Both the position numbers and the translations under genes were made by a program. The notes under the pieces were generated by a model. It saw nothing but the letters and a program-made list of their open reading frames with translations, had not been told where the DNA came from and did no database searches. A stretch of DNA of 64,000 bases from Leptospira montravelensis (GTDB lineage: Bacteria > Spirochaetota > Leptospiria > Leptospirales > Leptospiraceae): contig NZ_RQFO01000001.1 in NCBI RefSeq assembly GCF_004770045.1, forward strand, positions 62,001 through 126,000, read 5' to 3'. Shown piece by piece: positions 36,126-45,073 of the stretch. The first letter of the stretch is position 1; each line of letters begins with the position of its first letter.

Positions 36126-36154
36126 ACCGGTCACACTAGTGGCCGGTTTTTTTG
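36126..36154 (+). terminator. Rho-independent terminator
   Basis: ACCGGTCAC (36126-36134) and GTGGCCGGT (36139-36147) form a 9-bp stem with one G-U pair and a 4-nt loop, followed by seven T. It ends the lipoprotein gene at 36097. Confidence 0.85.
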
Positions 36155-36191
36155 TTTTACCTACACAACTTGGCTCTGCATTTTTCCCAAT

Positions 36192-36833
36192 ATGAAAAAA
36201 ATCTTTAGTATCATCTCTTTCTGTCTTTATTTTACATGCTCTCCCTTAAAATTTACAGAAGTGAAAAACCAAGCCATCATCCAATGGAAAGACTTAGGTC
36301 TTGGGTTTTTCCTTGCCACCAAAGAAGAGGGAGACCTCTATCATGACCTAGCTTGGATCTACGGCGATTTAGAAGACCAATCCAAGACCTTTCCCTTGTT
36401 TAATGAATGGAGGGATCCCAAAACAAAACTACCGGTACGTAGGTTGTGGTTTGGACCAGAAACACAAAAATTAGTAGAATGGTCTGATACAAACCAAAAT
36501 GGAATTTGGGAAACAAAAACCTATTTTAACCAATTTGCCAAAACAGGAATCACATCTGCGCAAGTTGCCTATTCCGAATTTGATACCGACGAAAATGGAT
36601 TTATGAATGTAAGAATTTATTTAGGAGCCCGTGTGGAAGAATTGGTCCAAGAAAATGGCACCATTCGTATCTGGGCAGAAGGGAATGGCAACCTAGAAAA
36701 AGTCGATGCATTTATACGCACAAAAAAACTAACCGATTTAGGTCCCAGTCGTAAAATTCCCGTTGCAGAATCTTGGGTAGTTCATCCAGAAAAGGTGACA
36801 CAAAAAGTCTACCGAGCCGTATATCAACCGTAA
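36192..36833 (+). CDS. Lipoprotein of unknown function
   Basis: The 213-residue product has a signal peptide with lipobox-like YFTC (Cys16). The mature part mixes short strands and loops, with SDTNQNGIWETKTYFN and SEFDTDENGFMNVRI, two similar DxNxNG calcium-loop-like segments about 50 residues apart. No known family was recognised. Its location after a terminator and before a gene-poor interval suggests a single-gene unit. Function unknown. Confidence 0.7.
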   Translation: MKKIFSIISFCLYFTCSPLKFTEVKNQAIIQWKDLGLGFFLATKEEGDLYHDLAWIYGDLEDQSKTFPLFNEWRDPKTKLPVRRLWFGPETQKLVEWSDTNQNGIWETKTYFNQFAKTGITSAQVAYSEFDTDENGFMNVRIYLGARVEELVQENGTIRIWAEGNGNLEKVDAFIRTKKLTDLGPSRKIPVAESWVVHPEKVTQKVYRAVYQP

Positions 36834-37113
36834 GTTGTGAATGGATATAATCTGGACACCTCAAAAGCGCTTTTAAGAAACTGTGTATTCTTCGGTATCT
36901 AGTTTAGTATTTGGCTTTCATGGCCTGTGATGAAGAAATTGCAAAATCTATTAAAGGCTTTTTCAAACCAATACTTTAGCTCAAAATTACACTTAACATA
37001 AAGTTAATTCCCTTTCTAGTATTCGCCTTGCTTTCGTAAGCTACATGCCAGTCCCTAACGTCCCGTTGGGACTCAGGGTCAAGGAACTTAGTTAAGTCTA
37101 TTTCGTTATGCGT

Positions 37114-37127
37114 AAGTTTGCAAACTT
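37114..37127. repeat. 14-bp perfect palindrome sharing a direct repeat with 38002-38011
   Basis: AAGTTTGCAAACTT reads the same on both strands. Its 10-bp core AGTTTGCAAA (37115-37124) recurs in direct orientation at 38002-38011, just past the toxin gene, so the copies bracket the toxin-antitoxin module. This may mark cassette-like acquisition; chance is not excluded. Confidence 0.5.
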
Positions 37128-37153
37128 TGACTGTGAAATAAGAAATACTCTAT

Positions 37154-37182
37154 TTGACACTTTTTTCGTCTTGCAATTGAAT
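37154..37182 (+). promoter_or_regulatory. Promoter of the toxin-antitoxin operon
   Basis: TTGACA (37154-37159) and TTGAAT (37177-37182) are separated by 17 bp. The -35 box is perfect and the -10 box matches four of six consensus bases. Transcription would start near 37190, leaving a 40-nt leader before the antitoxin ATG. Confidence 0.55.
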
Positions 37183-37201
37183 AAAGTAACCATTATCATA
37201 A

Positions 37202-37217
37202 AATTGTAACTACAATT
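37202..37217. promoter_or_regulatory. Operator-like palindrome upstream of the antitoxin gene
   Basis: AATTGTA and TACAATT are perfect 7-bp inverted arms with a 2-bp AC centre. The site lies between the predicted transcription start and the GGAG ribosome-binding site. This is where an antitoxin that represses its own operon would be expected to bind. Confidence 0.55.
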
Positions 37218-37231
37218 CCGGAGCAAAAATA

Positions 37232-37510
37232 ATGATCTATGTAGGAGTGAGAGATTTAAAGGCAAAACTCAGCGAGTATCTCGATAAAGCAAGGCATGGA
37301 GACGAAGTAATAGTTACTGAACATGGCAAGCCTATTGCTAGACTAATCAAAGAACCAAGTAAACAAAAAACTACAATTGAAAAAATGTATCTTTTAGCTG
37401 AGAAAGGTATAATACAACTCCCCAGTAAAGAAAAAAAAAGTAAATCGGCTGCGCCACTTACAATAAAGTCAAAAATATCAGCATCAGAAATCTTACTTAA
37501 TGACCGCTAA
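37232..37510 (+). CDS. Type II antitoxin, Phd/YefM family
   Basis: The 92 residues start with a Phd-like DNA-binding fold: VGVRDLKAKLSEYLDKARHGDEVIVTEHGKPIARLI. This is the standard motif of Phd/YefM antitoxins (broken here as VGVRDLKAKL then GDEVIVTEHGKP). The C-terminal half is Lys-rich and disordered, and wraps the toxin in related systems. GGAG lies 9 nt before the ATG. It shares one base with the toxin gene and should neutralise it and repress the operon. Confidence 0.9.
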   Translation: MIYVGVRDLKAKLSEYLDKARHGDEVIVTEHGKPIARLIKEPSKQKTTIEKMYLLAEKGIIQLPSKEKKSKSAAPLTIKSKISASEILLNDR

Positions 37511-37947
37511 TGTTTTATTATTTAGATTCCAGCGTTCTGGTAAAAAAATACTTTGATGAATATGCTTCAGATACTGTTTTAAATATTTGGAAGGAAAATA
37601 GATATCTAGCCATTTCACAAGTTGGATACTCGGAAATACTAGCGACTATAAATAAAAAACAAAAAATTGAAAAGTTCTCTGACAAGGTAAAAGAAAATAT
37701 CATAAAGCAATTCAAATCTGATTGGGATCAACTTGTCAAAATTAACGTTGATCATACTATAAATTCGGAATTAGAAAGAATTCATTCAAAATACCTACTA
37801 CGTGGTTTCGATGCTATTCATCTCGTTTCTGCAATTATCCTATTTAATGAATTAGAAGAAAAAACTTTCTTCCTTAGCGCAGACGATAATTTAGCTACTG
37901 CCGCAAAAAAAGATGGCTTAAATATTGGAAATTACGCTTGGAAATAA
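37510..37947 (+). CDS. vapC: PIN-domain toxin ribonuclease (VapC type)
   Basis: The 145 residues form a PIN domain. Acidic residues of the metal site are visible: YLDSSVL (Asp6), SEIL (Glu), GFDAIHL (Asp) and SADDNL (Asp). These fit a Mg-dependent RNase. The ATG overlaps the stop of the antitoxin gene by one base (TAATG), the usual toxin-after-antitoxin order. Substrates are unknown. Confidence 0.9.
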   Translation: MFYYLDSSVLVKKYFDEYASDTVLNIWKENRYLAISQVGYSEILATINKKQKIEKFSDKVKENIIKQFKSDWDQLVKINVDHTINSELERIHSKYLLRGFDAIHLVSAIILFNELEEKTFFLSADDNLATAAKKDGLNIGNYAWK

Positions 37948-38082
37948 ACACGAAACTTCGTATAACAGCAGATACCCGCTTCGGCAATGGCCTCGATTTA
38001 GAGTTTGCAAAATTCCTCTCCATCATGCTTTCCTTGCGCTAGAGGAAATACTTATCAGCTAACGCCTATTTCATAGACCCTT

Positions 38083-38742
38083 CTATTTCACTATCAAAGG
38101 TTTCAGATAAGGATAAACTGTTTCTGCCACTAATTTATGGCCTGCTTCCGTAGGGTGGATTCCATCTTTTTGATTGAGTTTTCGAATGGATGCCACTTTT
38201 TCTAAGATAAAAGGCACTAATGGCACATCCTCTTCTTTAGAAAGTTCTGGGTATATAGAATTAAAGGCACTCGCATATTTTTTCCCCATATTGGGTGTAG
38301 CATACATCCCAACTAACAGTATCTTGGTGTTTGGGTATTGGGATTTAATTTGCCGAATCATAGAACGAAGGTTTTCTTTGGTTACACTTGGACTTATTCC
38401 TCTAAGCATATCATTGGCACCTAATTCTAAAACAAAGATAGATGGTTTTTCCGCAAGAACCCATTCCAATCTACCGAGTCCGCCGCTCGTTGTATCGCCA
38501 GAAACACCAGCATTGGTCATTTGATAGGAATATCCCTCTGATTGTATTCTTTTGGTTAGGACATGGGGCCATGCGTCCTCGAAATCCATAAGCCCATAAC
38601 CTGCTGTCAAAGAATCACCAAAAAAAATGATCCGTTTGGTTTCATTTGCTTCCTTTTTCAAAGAGGCATCTGCGTTTGTTTGGTCAGAAGAATTTCCGCA
38701 AGTGAGTAAAAGAAAAAAGCTAATAAAAATTACATAAGGCAT
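38083..38742 (-). CDS. SGNH/GDSL-family lipase or thioesterase-like lipoprotein
   Basis: The 219 residues begin with a lipobox (FLLLTC). The SGNH blocks are all present: FFGDSLTAGYG (Ser), NAGVSGDTTSGG (Gly), LELGANDMLRG (Asn) and DGIHPTEAGH (Asp/His). This resembles E. coli TesA, which acts on acyl esters and thioesters. The true start is the ATG at 38742, not the adjoining upstream GTG. It sits downstream of the OmpA/barrel pair on the same strand. Confidence 0.88.
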   Translation of the reverse strand: MPYVIFISFFLLLTCGNSSDQTNADASLKKEANETKRIIFFGDSLTAGYGLMDFEDAWPHVLTKRIQSEGYSYQMTNAGVSGDTTSGGLGRLEWVLAEKPSIFVLELGANDMLRGISPSVTKENLRSMIRQIKSQYPNTKILLVGMYATPNMGKKYASAFNSIYPELSKEEDVPLVPFILEKVASIRKLNQKDGIHPTEAGHKLVAETVYPYLKPLIVK

Positions 38743-38794
38743 CACTGATTAGATTGTTCCTAACGAAAGAAAAATCAAAGGAAAAAATAAGAAT

Positions 38795-40018
38795 TCAGTA
38801 AATTTTGTCTGCGTCGTAAAAAAAGGAGACTCCAGGCATAATGTAAAATTCTGTAACCGTATGTTTGACTGAGGCAGACATTTCCGAAAATCCAATGTAT
38901 ACACTTCTGGAGGAATAATCACTTCTTGGAACTCCACCCAGTGTATCACCCAAATAGGTTTCGTAACTACGTTTGATATCTTGGCGAATCATTCCAATGT
39001 CCAAAGTAAAACGACAATATTGAAAAGAAGATTCTATGTTTAAGATGGTTCCTTTGTCCCTTACCTTTCCACCGTAAGCCGGGATCACTCCTGTTAAGTT
39101 GGAACTTCCATCACTAAATGCTTCTTGGATGATTTGAGAACCTAACACAGAAAAGTTTCCCTTTCTGTCTAATAACTCTAACCGGGTCCTTAGTTCCCAC
39201 CAATCTCTCAGTTTAAACTTAGCAAATATTCCAGGCAAAATCCCTTTCATCGAATATTCCGCGTTTGCGTCCCCGCCTATGGACCAAGTGGCTTTGTTTG
39301 GAACTGTTGCTTCTGCTCTACTTGTAGAATAGGAACCATAGGAGATATTATTTCTTTCCGTATAACGATGGAAATTGATAGAAGGACCAATCATCAAAAT
39401 TTTGGAGAAGGGATGTGTGTAGGAAAAACGAAGGTGTTGGCTTACTCCTTCAAATCGTAGCAAACGGTTTCCTTCAAATACGCTGGCCCAATAAGTATCC
39501 GTTCTCGGTGAAAAAAAGTTATTAGAGGCAGGAAGGTCACGACTATAAACACCCAGAGTTGTATCTTCTGCTAATTGGATTTCAAATTTATTTTTGTATC
39601 CGTACCGAATGTCCCAATACTGAGAATTTACACCCAAATCTTTTACTGGTTTGTATGGGATAGAAAGAGGAGAGCCTGGTTCCGTGAATTGTCGAAAAAG
39701 AGAATTTTGAAACCAAGCAGGTCCTGTTTCATTAAGAATTGCAGGAGAGAGTTTTCCGATTCCCCAACCTGTGCGAAACATAAGTCGGTGTTCATACACA
39801 TGGTTGAATATATCCATTCGAGTTTGGTTATCTTCTCTATCTTCTAGAGGTACCGATGTTTTTTTTTCGGTCTCCGCACCTTCCTGTTTTATTTCGGTAT
39901 TAGGAATTTCTTTTTTGGTTTCTTCCGCAAAAGTTGGAAAAACAAACCCTAAAATTATAATTAAAAATAGATAATTGAATACACTAAATAAAAAACAATT
40001 ACGGATCTTAGTAAACAA
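38795..40018 (-). CDS. Probable outer-membrane beta-barrel protein
   Basis: The 407 residues have a signal peptide (to ~residue 30, FPTFAEE), an acidic linker, and then a region of alternating strands rich in Tyr, Phe, Arg and Ser, ending FYIMPGVSFFYDADKIY. Strand-like features recur, e.g. LRFSYTHPFSKILMIGPS and IGPSINFHRYTE. No family was recognised. The barrel call is inference from composition. It overlaps the OmpA-family gene by 11 bp. Confidence 0.65.
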   Translation of the reverse strand: MFTKIRNCFLFSVFNYLFLIIILGFVFPTFAEETKKEIPNTEIKQEGAETEKKTSVPLEDREDNQTRMDIFNHVYEHRLMFRTGWGIGKLSPAILNETGPAWFQNSLFRQFTEPGSPLSIPYKPVKDLGVNSQYWDIRYGYKNKFEIQLAEDTTLGVYSRDLPASNNFFSPRTDTYWASVFEGNRLLRFEGVSQHLRFSYTHPFSKILMIGPSINFHRYTERNNISYGSYSTSRAEATVPNKATWSIGGDANAEYSMKGILPGIFAKFKLRDWWELRTRLELLDRKGNFSVLGSQIIQEAFSDGSSNLTGVIPAYGGKVRDKGTILNIESSFQYCRFTLDIGMIRQDIKRSYETYLGDTLGGVPRSDYSSRSVYIGFSEMSASVKHTVTEFYIMPGVSFFYDADKIY

Positions 40019-40715
40019 TGCGAACCGTCCCTACATAAATTTCTGTTCTTCGGTTTTTCTTTTCGGCAAGCATTGTATCTACAATTTTATGTAAATCAGC
40101 ATAACCATCGACTTCCTTAAACCTTTCCTCTGCAATTTTATGTACTAACTTTAACTCTCGTTTTACGGATTGTGATCGTTCCTTACTAAGTTTTAGGTTC
40201 ATAGAAAAAGCACCCACACTATCAGTATGTCCGCCAATCCTACAATTTGTTTCTGGATAAGCATCCATAGCATCTCCCACTTTTGCGATCAGTTCTTTTG
40301 CTTTGGGAGTAAGAGTCGATTTTCCTGATGGGAAGGCAACGTCTCCATCAATTACGATTAATAGTTCTCGAAGGCGTTTTTCATCATCTTCAATTCGTTT
40401 GAGTTCGACACCTTTTCCAACAAGACTCCCTCCGGCTTCTTCAAAGGGAGTTCCTGAATGTTCAAAGTCACTTCTAAGACCTTTGTATAATTTTTCCAAA
40501 TAATCAGATGTGCCCAATTCTTCTAAAGCACCTTCAGGCAAACTACCTAAGTGGTTGTTGCCTTTTTTTTCTTCTTTGATTGTGACACAACCGCAGAACT
40601 TTTGAAAGGTCGCAGACTCTGTCCATTCCGGTTTTTCCATTGAATTACAATGCAAAAGGGTAAAAACGAAACAGATCAAAAATAAAACTTTGTGTACAGA
40701 TCTATATTTAAGCAT
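40008..40715 (-). CDS. OmpA-family lipoprotein
   Basis: The product has 235 residues from the ATG at 40715, which places the lipobox (FTLLHC) in a normal signal. The C-terminal OmpA domain (~120-220) has the peptidoglycan-binding pattern: FPSGKSTLTPKAKELI, GGHTDSVGAFSMNLKLSKERS and KKNRRTEIYV. These keep the Asp and Arg that contact the diaminopimelate side chain. It likely anchors the outer membrane to the wall. An in-frame ATG at 40790 would add 25 residues before the signal. The barrel gene follows in overlap, so the two may act together. Confidence 0.82.
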   Translation of the reverse strand: MLKYRSVHKVLFLICFVFTLLHCNSMEKPEWTESATFQKFCGCVTIKEEKKGNNHLGSLPEGALEELGTSDYLEKLYKGLRSDFEHSGTPFEEAGGSLVGKGVELKRIEDDEKRLRELLIVIDGDVAFPSGKSTLTPKAKELIAKVGDAMDAYPETNCRIGGHTDSVGAFSMNLKLSKERSQSVKRELKLVHKIAEERFKEVDGYADLHKIVDTMLAEKKNRRTEIYVGTVRIVY

Positions 40716-41014
40716 AGGGCAACAGTCCTTATCTTTAGAACCAATTGATGAAATCAATTGTTTAATTATAGAAAGTAAAATTAACACCATTCAAAGGCTA
40801 AGCCTTTTCCTATAACATAAAGTTGACACATACATTAGGAGAACACACTAAAACAGCTCCTGAGAATCCACTACAAACTGCCTATTTTTTAAGGGGCAGC
40901 TAACCCATGTATCATGATATTTCTAAAATTAGATTCTATTAGGATTTTCGTTGCTCCCTTCCGATAAATCGAAACATTTGACTAAGCTAAAACGTCGGTG
41001 GCCTGAATTTATAT

Positions 41015-43801
41015 ATGAACCATTATCAAAACAATCGATTCTCTTTGATCCTCCTCTTTTCACTTTTAGTTTCTGTCCCAAATTGTAGCGGTCAAGTTTC
41101 CGCAGGAGATACTTTCCTCTTTGGACTGAGCGAACAGTTTGATAAATTATTTGGTAAGGAAACGGCGACTGCTGTTTGTTCGACAGACGTAACGATAACG
41201 ACAAAAAAAATTGATCTAGTGGAAGATGGCAATGTTTCCGCGTCATTTAGTACAACAGAAGATTCTGGAATAACTCCTGCACCTACAGAAAACGATTGGG
41301 GATATAGTAGTTTCGAAACCTGCATTTATCCTAACTCTCCCTTTACTGGATCTGTTGAAATACCAGTATCAATTTCCTCAAACTATGGCGCAAGAATCAC
41401 ATCCACACAGTCAGTTCCTGGGCCTGCTGCCTTTCCATCAAAACTTACGTTTACAGGGAACGGATTGACGGCAAGGCAGTGTCTGCGATTTACAGTGGTT
41501 AACGATAGTGATAGAAGCGCTGTTGTGGATCCAATGACAGTAGACTTAGGAAAAATGGTTCAAAAGGATGGGGATGGAAAAGTAACATCAGGAACTTATT
41601 CCAATAAAGATGCCTGCGATATTTCTGTATCACTAGAAGATGATGAGGCTCCAGGTGTAAGGGTTTCCAATATTCGCGTTATGGAAGAACCTGGCCCGTC
41701 GGCGACCACTACTTATGGAACTTTTAAAGTAAAACTTAGAACCGCTCCCTCAGCCAATGTAACCATTCCCATCAATGATGTTTTTGATGCAGTGAATGTT
41801 GGGAATCGAGAAGGAACTACGAATCCCAAAACATTAACTTTTACACCTGGAACTTGTCCAGGAACTGGAAATTGGTGTGCAGACCAAACGGTCAGGGTTG
41901 ATTCTGTCGACGATTTAGAGTTAGATGGTTTAAAATCGTATACGATCGAACTTGGAAAAACAACGAGCACCGATTCCGAGTATAGCGGAATCAAACCTAG
42001 AAATGTAGTCGTTTACAATCTTGACCAAAGTGTTCCAGGGTTTAGTGTCCTAAAGTTTAGCGGTGGTTCCACTATCAATTCTGCAAGTACAAGCGTTCCA
42101 GCAATAACAGGTTTTGCAACAGATGAAAATAATCAATTCGGAGATAAATATTCCAACTTTCAAATTCGACTCCGATCCAAACCAACAAACAATGTTACAT
42201 TAAATTTTACATCCGATTGCGGAAATAAATGTACAATCCAAACTCCTTCATTGGTGTTTACACCAAGTGATTGGAATACTTATCAAACTTTTCGTGCTAT
42301 CGGAAAAACAGATTCGGCAAATTCGGGTAACCAAAATTATACGGTCTCATTTACTGTCAGTTCCTCCGACACAACCTATAGCACGACAGTTTATAAACCC
42401 AGTGTTACCATTCGATCTTGTGACAATGATGGAACACATCTCATCCAACCTTGTAATTATTCAGGTTCTCCTTTAGGAACTATGGGCAATCAACTTAGTG
42501 CTGCGGAAGGAGGATCGACTCAAATTTGGCTCATCACCCAATCCTCTCCCGGCAGTGCTGTCTCTGTTGGTCTAACGTCCAGTGACACATCAGAAGGAAC
42601 AGTACCTGCAAGTGTTTCGATCGATGCTAGTAATTATAATACTATGGAAACAGGAGCCACAAACAGAATTGGTTTGGCCCATGTGGATGATGCTGTCGTT
42701 GACCTCACACAAAATTGGACAATCACAACGGCAACTTCCTCGGGAGGTTTGACATATGATCCCATTGATATTTACGCAGCTACTACCGACGATGAAAAAG
42801 CATTTTATGTTACTCATACAGGTTCACCAAAAGAAGGAACAGGCAATGTAGCCACTGTACATGTTTGTTTGGGTGGAAATAATCCATCCCAAGAAGTGGT
42901 TTTAAACATTAGCTGTAAGACCTATTCCTCTACAGAAGCTGCCTATAACGAGTGTGATTTGATCAATCCTACTCAAATCACCTTCCCCGTGAATAGCGAA
43001 GTAGAAGGAGCGAAAGCTTCTGATGCTGATTGTGCTACCTCCGCCAAAAGACAATCTTTTACAGTCAGTGGCAAGGATGATTTATTTTCCGATGGGGACC
43101 AAACCTTTGATATTCGATTAGTGATGGCTGCAAATACTGATACAAATTATCAAAATGCAACTAGCCCATCTGACCATTCTATTACGAATGAAGACAATGA
43201 ACCTGCAGGTAAAAAAATATTTACAACTGCCAACTCCTATAAAGGAGAAATGGGAACAGATGGAGTTTTTGGTGCTGATCTAACATGCAATAACAATAAA
43301 CCGACAGGCGTTTCAGGAACCTACAAAGCTTTAATCATTAGTAATAGTGTTGGTGATTCGTCGATTGCCAACCACCGCGTGCCTAACGGAATCAACTGGG
43401 TTCTCTCACCTAACTATCATTATTATCGCTGTACAGGTTCTGGATACAATGTTTGTAGCGATGAATATACAAACCTTTTTGTTGCAGATGGGTCTGCCTT
43501 ATTCAATCCAACTTCCATGTTTCGTGATTTTTCAACCACTGCATCGGATGAATTTTGGACTGGGATGAAAAGTGACCTAACGCCAGCAACCCAAGCGGCA
43601 TTAAATCCTGATTCAACGGCTTGTAATGATGCGTCTCTTGTTTATCGACAAAACTGTCATGGCTTTAATTACGAAACGTGCACAACGAATGCCGCTACCT
43701 ACTTCTACGGCGAGGTATGGGTACGCAATGGCAATGGCTCCGTTTCCAATGCTTCAAGACGCTGTGATTTGCTTAAAAAACTAATTTGCGTGGAACAATA
43801 G
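41015..43801 (+). CDS. Calx-beta / DUF1554 surface lipoprotein
   Basis: The 928 residues start with a signal and lipobox-like VPNC (Cys24). Several Calx-beta-like units follow (about 60-215, 215-330, 340-470 and 590-720), each with the EDDEAPG/DDLELDG or SVDDLELDGL type turn and repeated TLTFTPG strands. The C-terminus (about 735-928) is a DUF1554 domain: KKIFTTANSYKGEMG, TYKALIISN and paired Cys residues. Proteins with this pairing are expanded in Leptospira. Many Cys and Asp residues suggest disulfides and calcium binding. Likely exposed at the cell surface; ligand unknown. Confidence 0.85.
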   Translation: MNHYQNNRFSLILLFSLLVSVPNCSGQVSAGDTFLFGLSEQFDKLFGKETATAVCSTDVTITTKKIDLVEDGNVSASFSTTEDSGITPAPTENDWGYSSFETCIYPNSPFTGSVEIPVSISSNYGARITSTQSVPGPAAFPSKLTFTGNGLTARQCLRFTVVNDSDRSAVVDPMTVDLGKMVQKDGDGKVTSGTYSNKDACDISVSLEDDEAPGVRVSNIRVMEEPGPSATTTYGTFKVKLRTAPSANVTIPINDVFDAVNVGNREGTTNPKTLTFTPGTCPGTGNWCADQTVRVDSVDDLELDGLKSYTIELGKTTSTDSEYSGIKPRNVVVYNLDQSVPGFSVLKFSGGSTINSASTSVPAITGFATDENNQFGDKYSNFQIRLRSKPTNNVTLNFTSDCGNKCTIQTPSLVFTPSDWNTYQTFRAIGKTDSANSGNQNYTVSFTVSSSDTTYSTTVYKPSVTIRSCDNDGTHLIQPCNYSGSPLGTMGNQLSAAEGGSTQIWLITQSSPGSAVSVGLTSSDTSEGTVPASVSIDASNYNTMETGATNRIGLAHVDDAVVDLTQNWTITTATSSGGLTYDPIDIYAATTDDEKAFYVTHTGSPKEGTGNVATVHVCLGGNNPSQEVVLNISCKTYSSTEAAYNECDLINPTQITFPVNSEVEGAKASDADCATSAKRQSFTVSGKDDLFSDGDQTFDIRLVMAANTDTNYQNATSPSDHSITNEDNEPAGKKIFTTANSYKGEMGTDGVFGADLTCNNNKPTGVSGTYKALIISNSVGDSSIANHRVPNGINWVLSPNYHYYRCTGSGYNVCSDEYTNLFVADGSALFNPTSMFRDFSTTASDEFWTGMKSDLTPATQAALNPDSTACNDASLVYRQNCHGFNYETCTTNAATYFYGEVWVRNGNGSVSNASRRCDLLKKLICVEQ

Positions 43802-43814
43802 AAGGATCTTTCCC

Positions 43815-44984
43815 CTACAGTAACTTTAACTTTTCTTTTAAAACTTTGGCGGCCATCGCAAAGCCGCCGTCAGCTCCGTCCACAAAATGGACTTCTTCGG
43901 AAGAGTTTACCTTCAATACGCAGGTCATCAGCGACCGATTGGAAACAAAAATTCCATACCGAATCAAACCTTCCAATTCCAATTGATTTAAAAAACCAAC
44001 AAGAGACTCCCTATTCTGTTTGGATCCATCTATCACCATTTTTAAGGTTCCATCATATTTGCGAAAGTCAGCGGAAAGAACTTGATAGTCTTTCAAATGA
44101 TTTAAAGAATAATGACCGGAGCGAATGGGAATCCCAAACCGCATGGCGATTGCCATCAAAGTTCTCTCCAACCATACTTTTGTTAGCTCCAAATAGAATT
44201 TAATTCCATTTGATTTTCCAATCCGGGCAAGGGTTTCCTTTCTTAAATAAGGACCCGAATCCAATTCTATATTATCAACTCGTAAAGGATGGTAATCCCC
44301 TTCTTCTCCATACTCAGATCGAATGAAATTCAAAACACGAGTGATTGTTTTTTTACAAATATCAAAATCTGGATGAATGGGTTTTACAATGAGAGAAACG
44401 ATCTCTCCCCTTTCGCTGGGGATATCTTTCCATCGACAGGTAAACCCAGTAAAATCAGCAGGGAAAATCTTTTCATTTTCTCGCACTAAATAAGACTCAT
44501 CTTTTCCTTCTTTGATCCAAGTTTCAGCAAGTGATAAGGCATCACCAAAAAGGGAACATTGCACATAATGTGCTGATGCACGAAACTTACTTAAAAATAA
44601 ATCGGCACCGGCGCGGTACAACTCTTGTACGGGAACGATTCCTGCACGCATCTCCAATCCAAAGGCGGAGCGCACTTGAGAAATGGTATCAGCAATTGCC
44701 GATCGAATGGGAAAAATTAAATTGACGGGGAGTAAAAATGTTACCCCATCGCCACCAAATACAAAGGGAAAATCCATATGTCCGTAAACATTGGCGACCG
44801 CTATCGCCGTAAGTCCACCGGCCGTATTTACATCTTTATAACGACCTTCCTCAATGGCTTTTGTTGATCCAACAATATCTGTAATTAATACAAACCAATC
44901 ATCCGGAACTTTTGTGGGCTGTTCACCATAAAATAAATTTTGGAATTCAGGACTTGGTTTTAGGTTTTTATAAAAATCATCCAC
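43815..44984 (-). CDS. DUF3095 nucleotide-cyclase-like protein
   Basis: The 389 residues match DUF3095. The N-terminal half resembles a class III adenylate cyclase catalytic core: LITDIVGSTKAIEEG holds the first metal-binding Asp and a GST turn, and FVFGGDGVTFLLP holds the second Asp. The C-terminal ~150 residues contain GHYSLNHLKDYQ and FRKYDGTLKMVIDG, characteristic of the family. Whether it makes cAMP or another product is unknown. It is divergent from the GH3 gene. Confidence 0.85.
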   Translation of the reverse strand: MDDFYKNLKPSPEFQNLFYGEQPTKVPDDWFVLITDIVGSTKAIEEGRYKDVNTAGGLTAIAVANVYGHMDFPFVFGGDGVTFLLPVNLIFPIRSAIADTISQVRSAFGLEMRAGIVPVQELYRAGADLFLSKFRASAHYVQCSLFGDALSLAETWIKEGKDESYLVRENEKIFPADFTGFTCRWKDIPSERGEIVSLIVKPIHPDFDICKKTITRVLNFIRSEYGEEGDYHPLRVDNIELDSGPYLRKETLARIGKSNGIKFYLELTKVWLERTLMAIAMRFGIPIRSGHYSLNHLKDYQVLSADFRKYDGTLKMVIDGSKQNRESLVGFLNQLELEGLIRYGIFVSNRSLMTCVLKVNSSEEVHFVDGADGGFAMAAKVLKEKLKLL

Positions 44985-45073
44985 AGAAACTCAGACGAAG
45001 GATTCTTATACAAAGTGGATATTTTTCTTGGTTGTCTCGAAAAAGCCGTCAGTAAATCGTACTATCAAACCTT

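Larger units (their letters stand above)
36834..37231. other. Gene-poor interval before the toxin-antitoxin pair
   Basis: About 400 bp with no gene seen. It contains a GTCCC/GGGAC hairpin (37051-37072), nested inverted repeats TAACG...CGTTA (37056-37060, 37104-37108) and GACT...AGTC (37070-37073, 37095-37098), a perfect 14-bp palindrome at 37114-37127, and the promoter and operator of the antitoxin gene. Confidence 0.5.

Noticed and set aside
36853..36860. TGGACACC resembling an insertion-sequence end
   Set aside because: No transposase frame, no inverted partner and no target duplication was found nearby.
37056..37108. Integron attC site
   Set aside because: Nested repeats are suggestive but the canonical RYYYAAC/GTTRRRY boxes are imperfect and no matching site is clear on the other side, so it is reported only as a weak observation.
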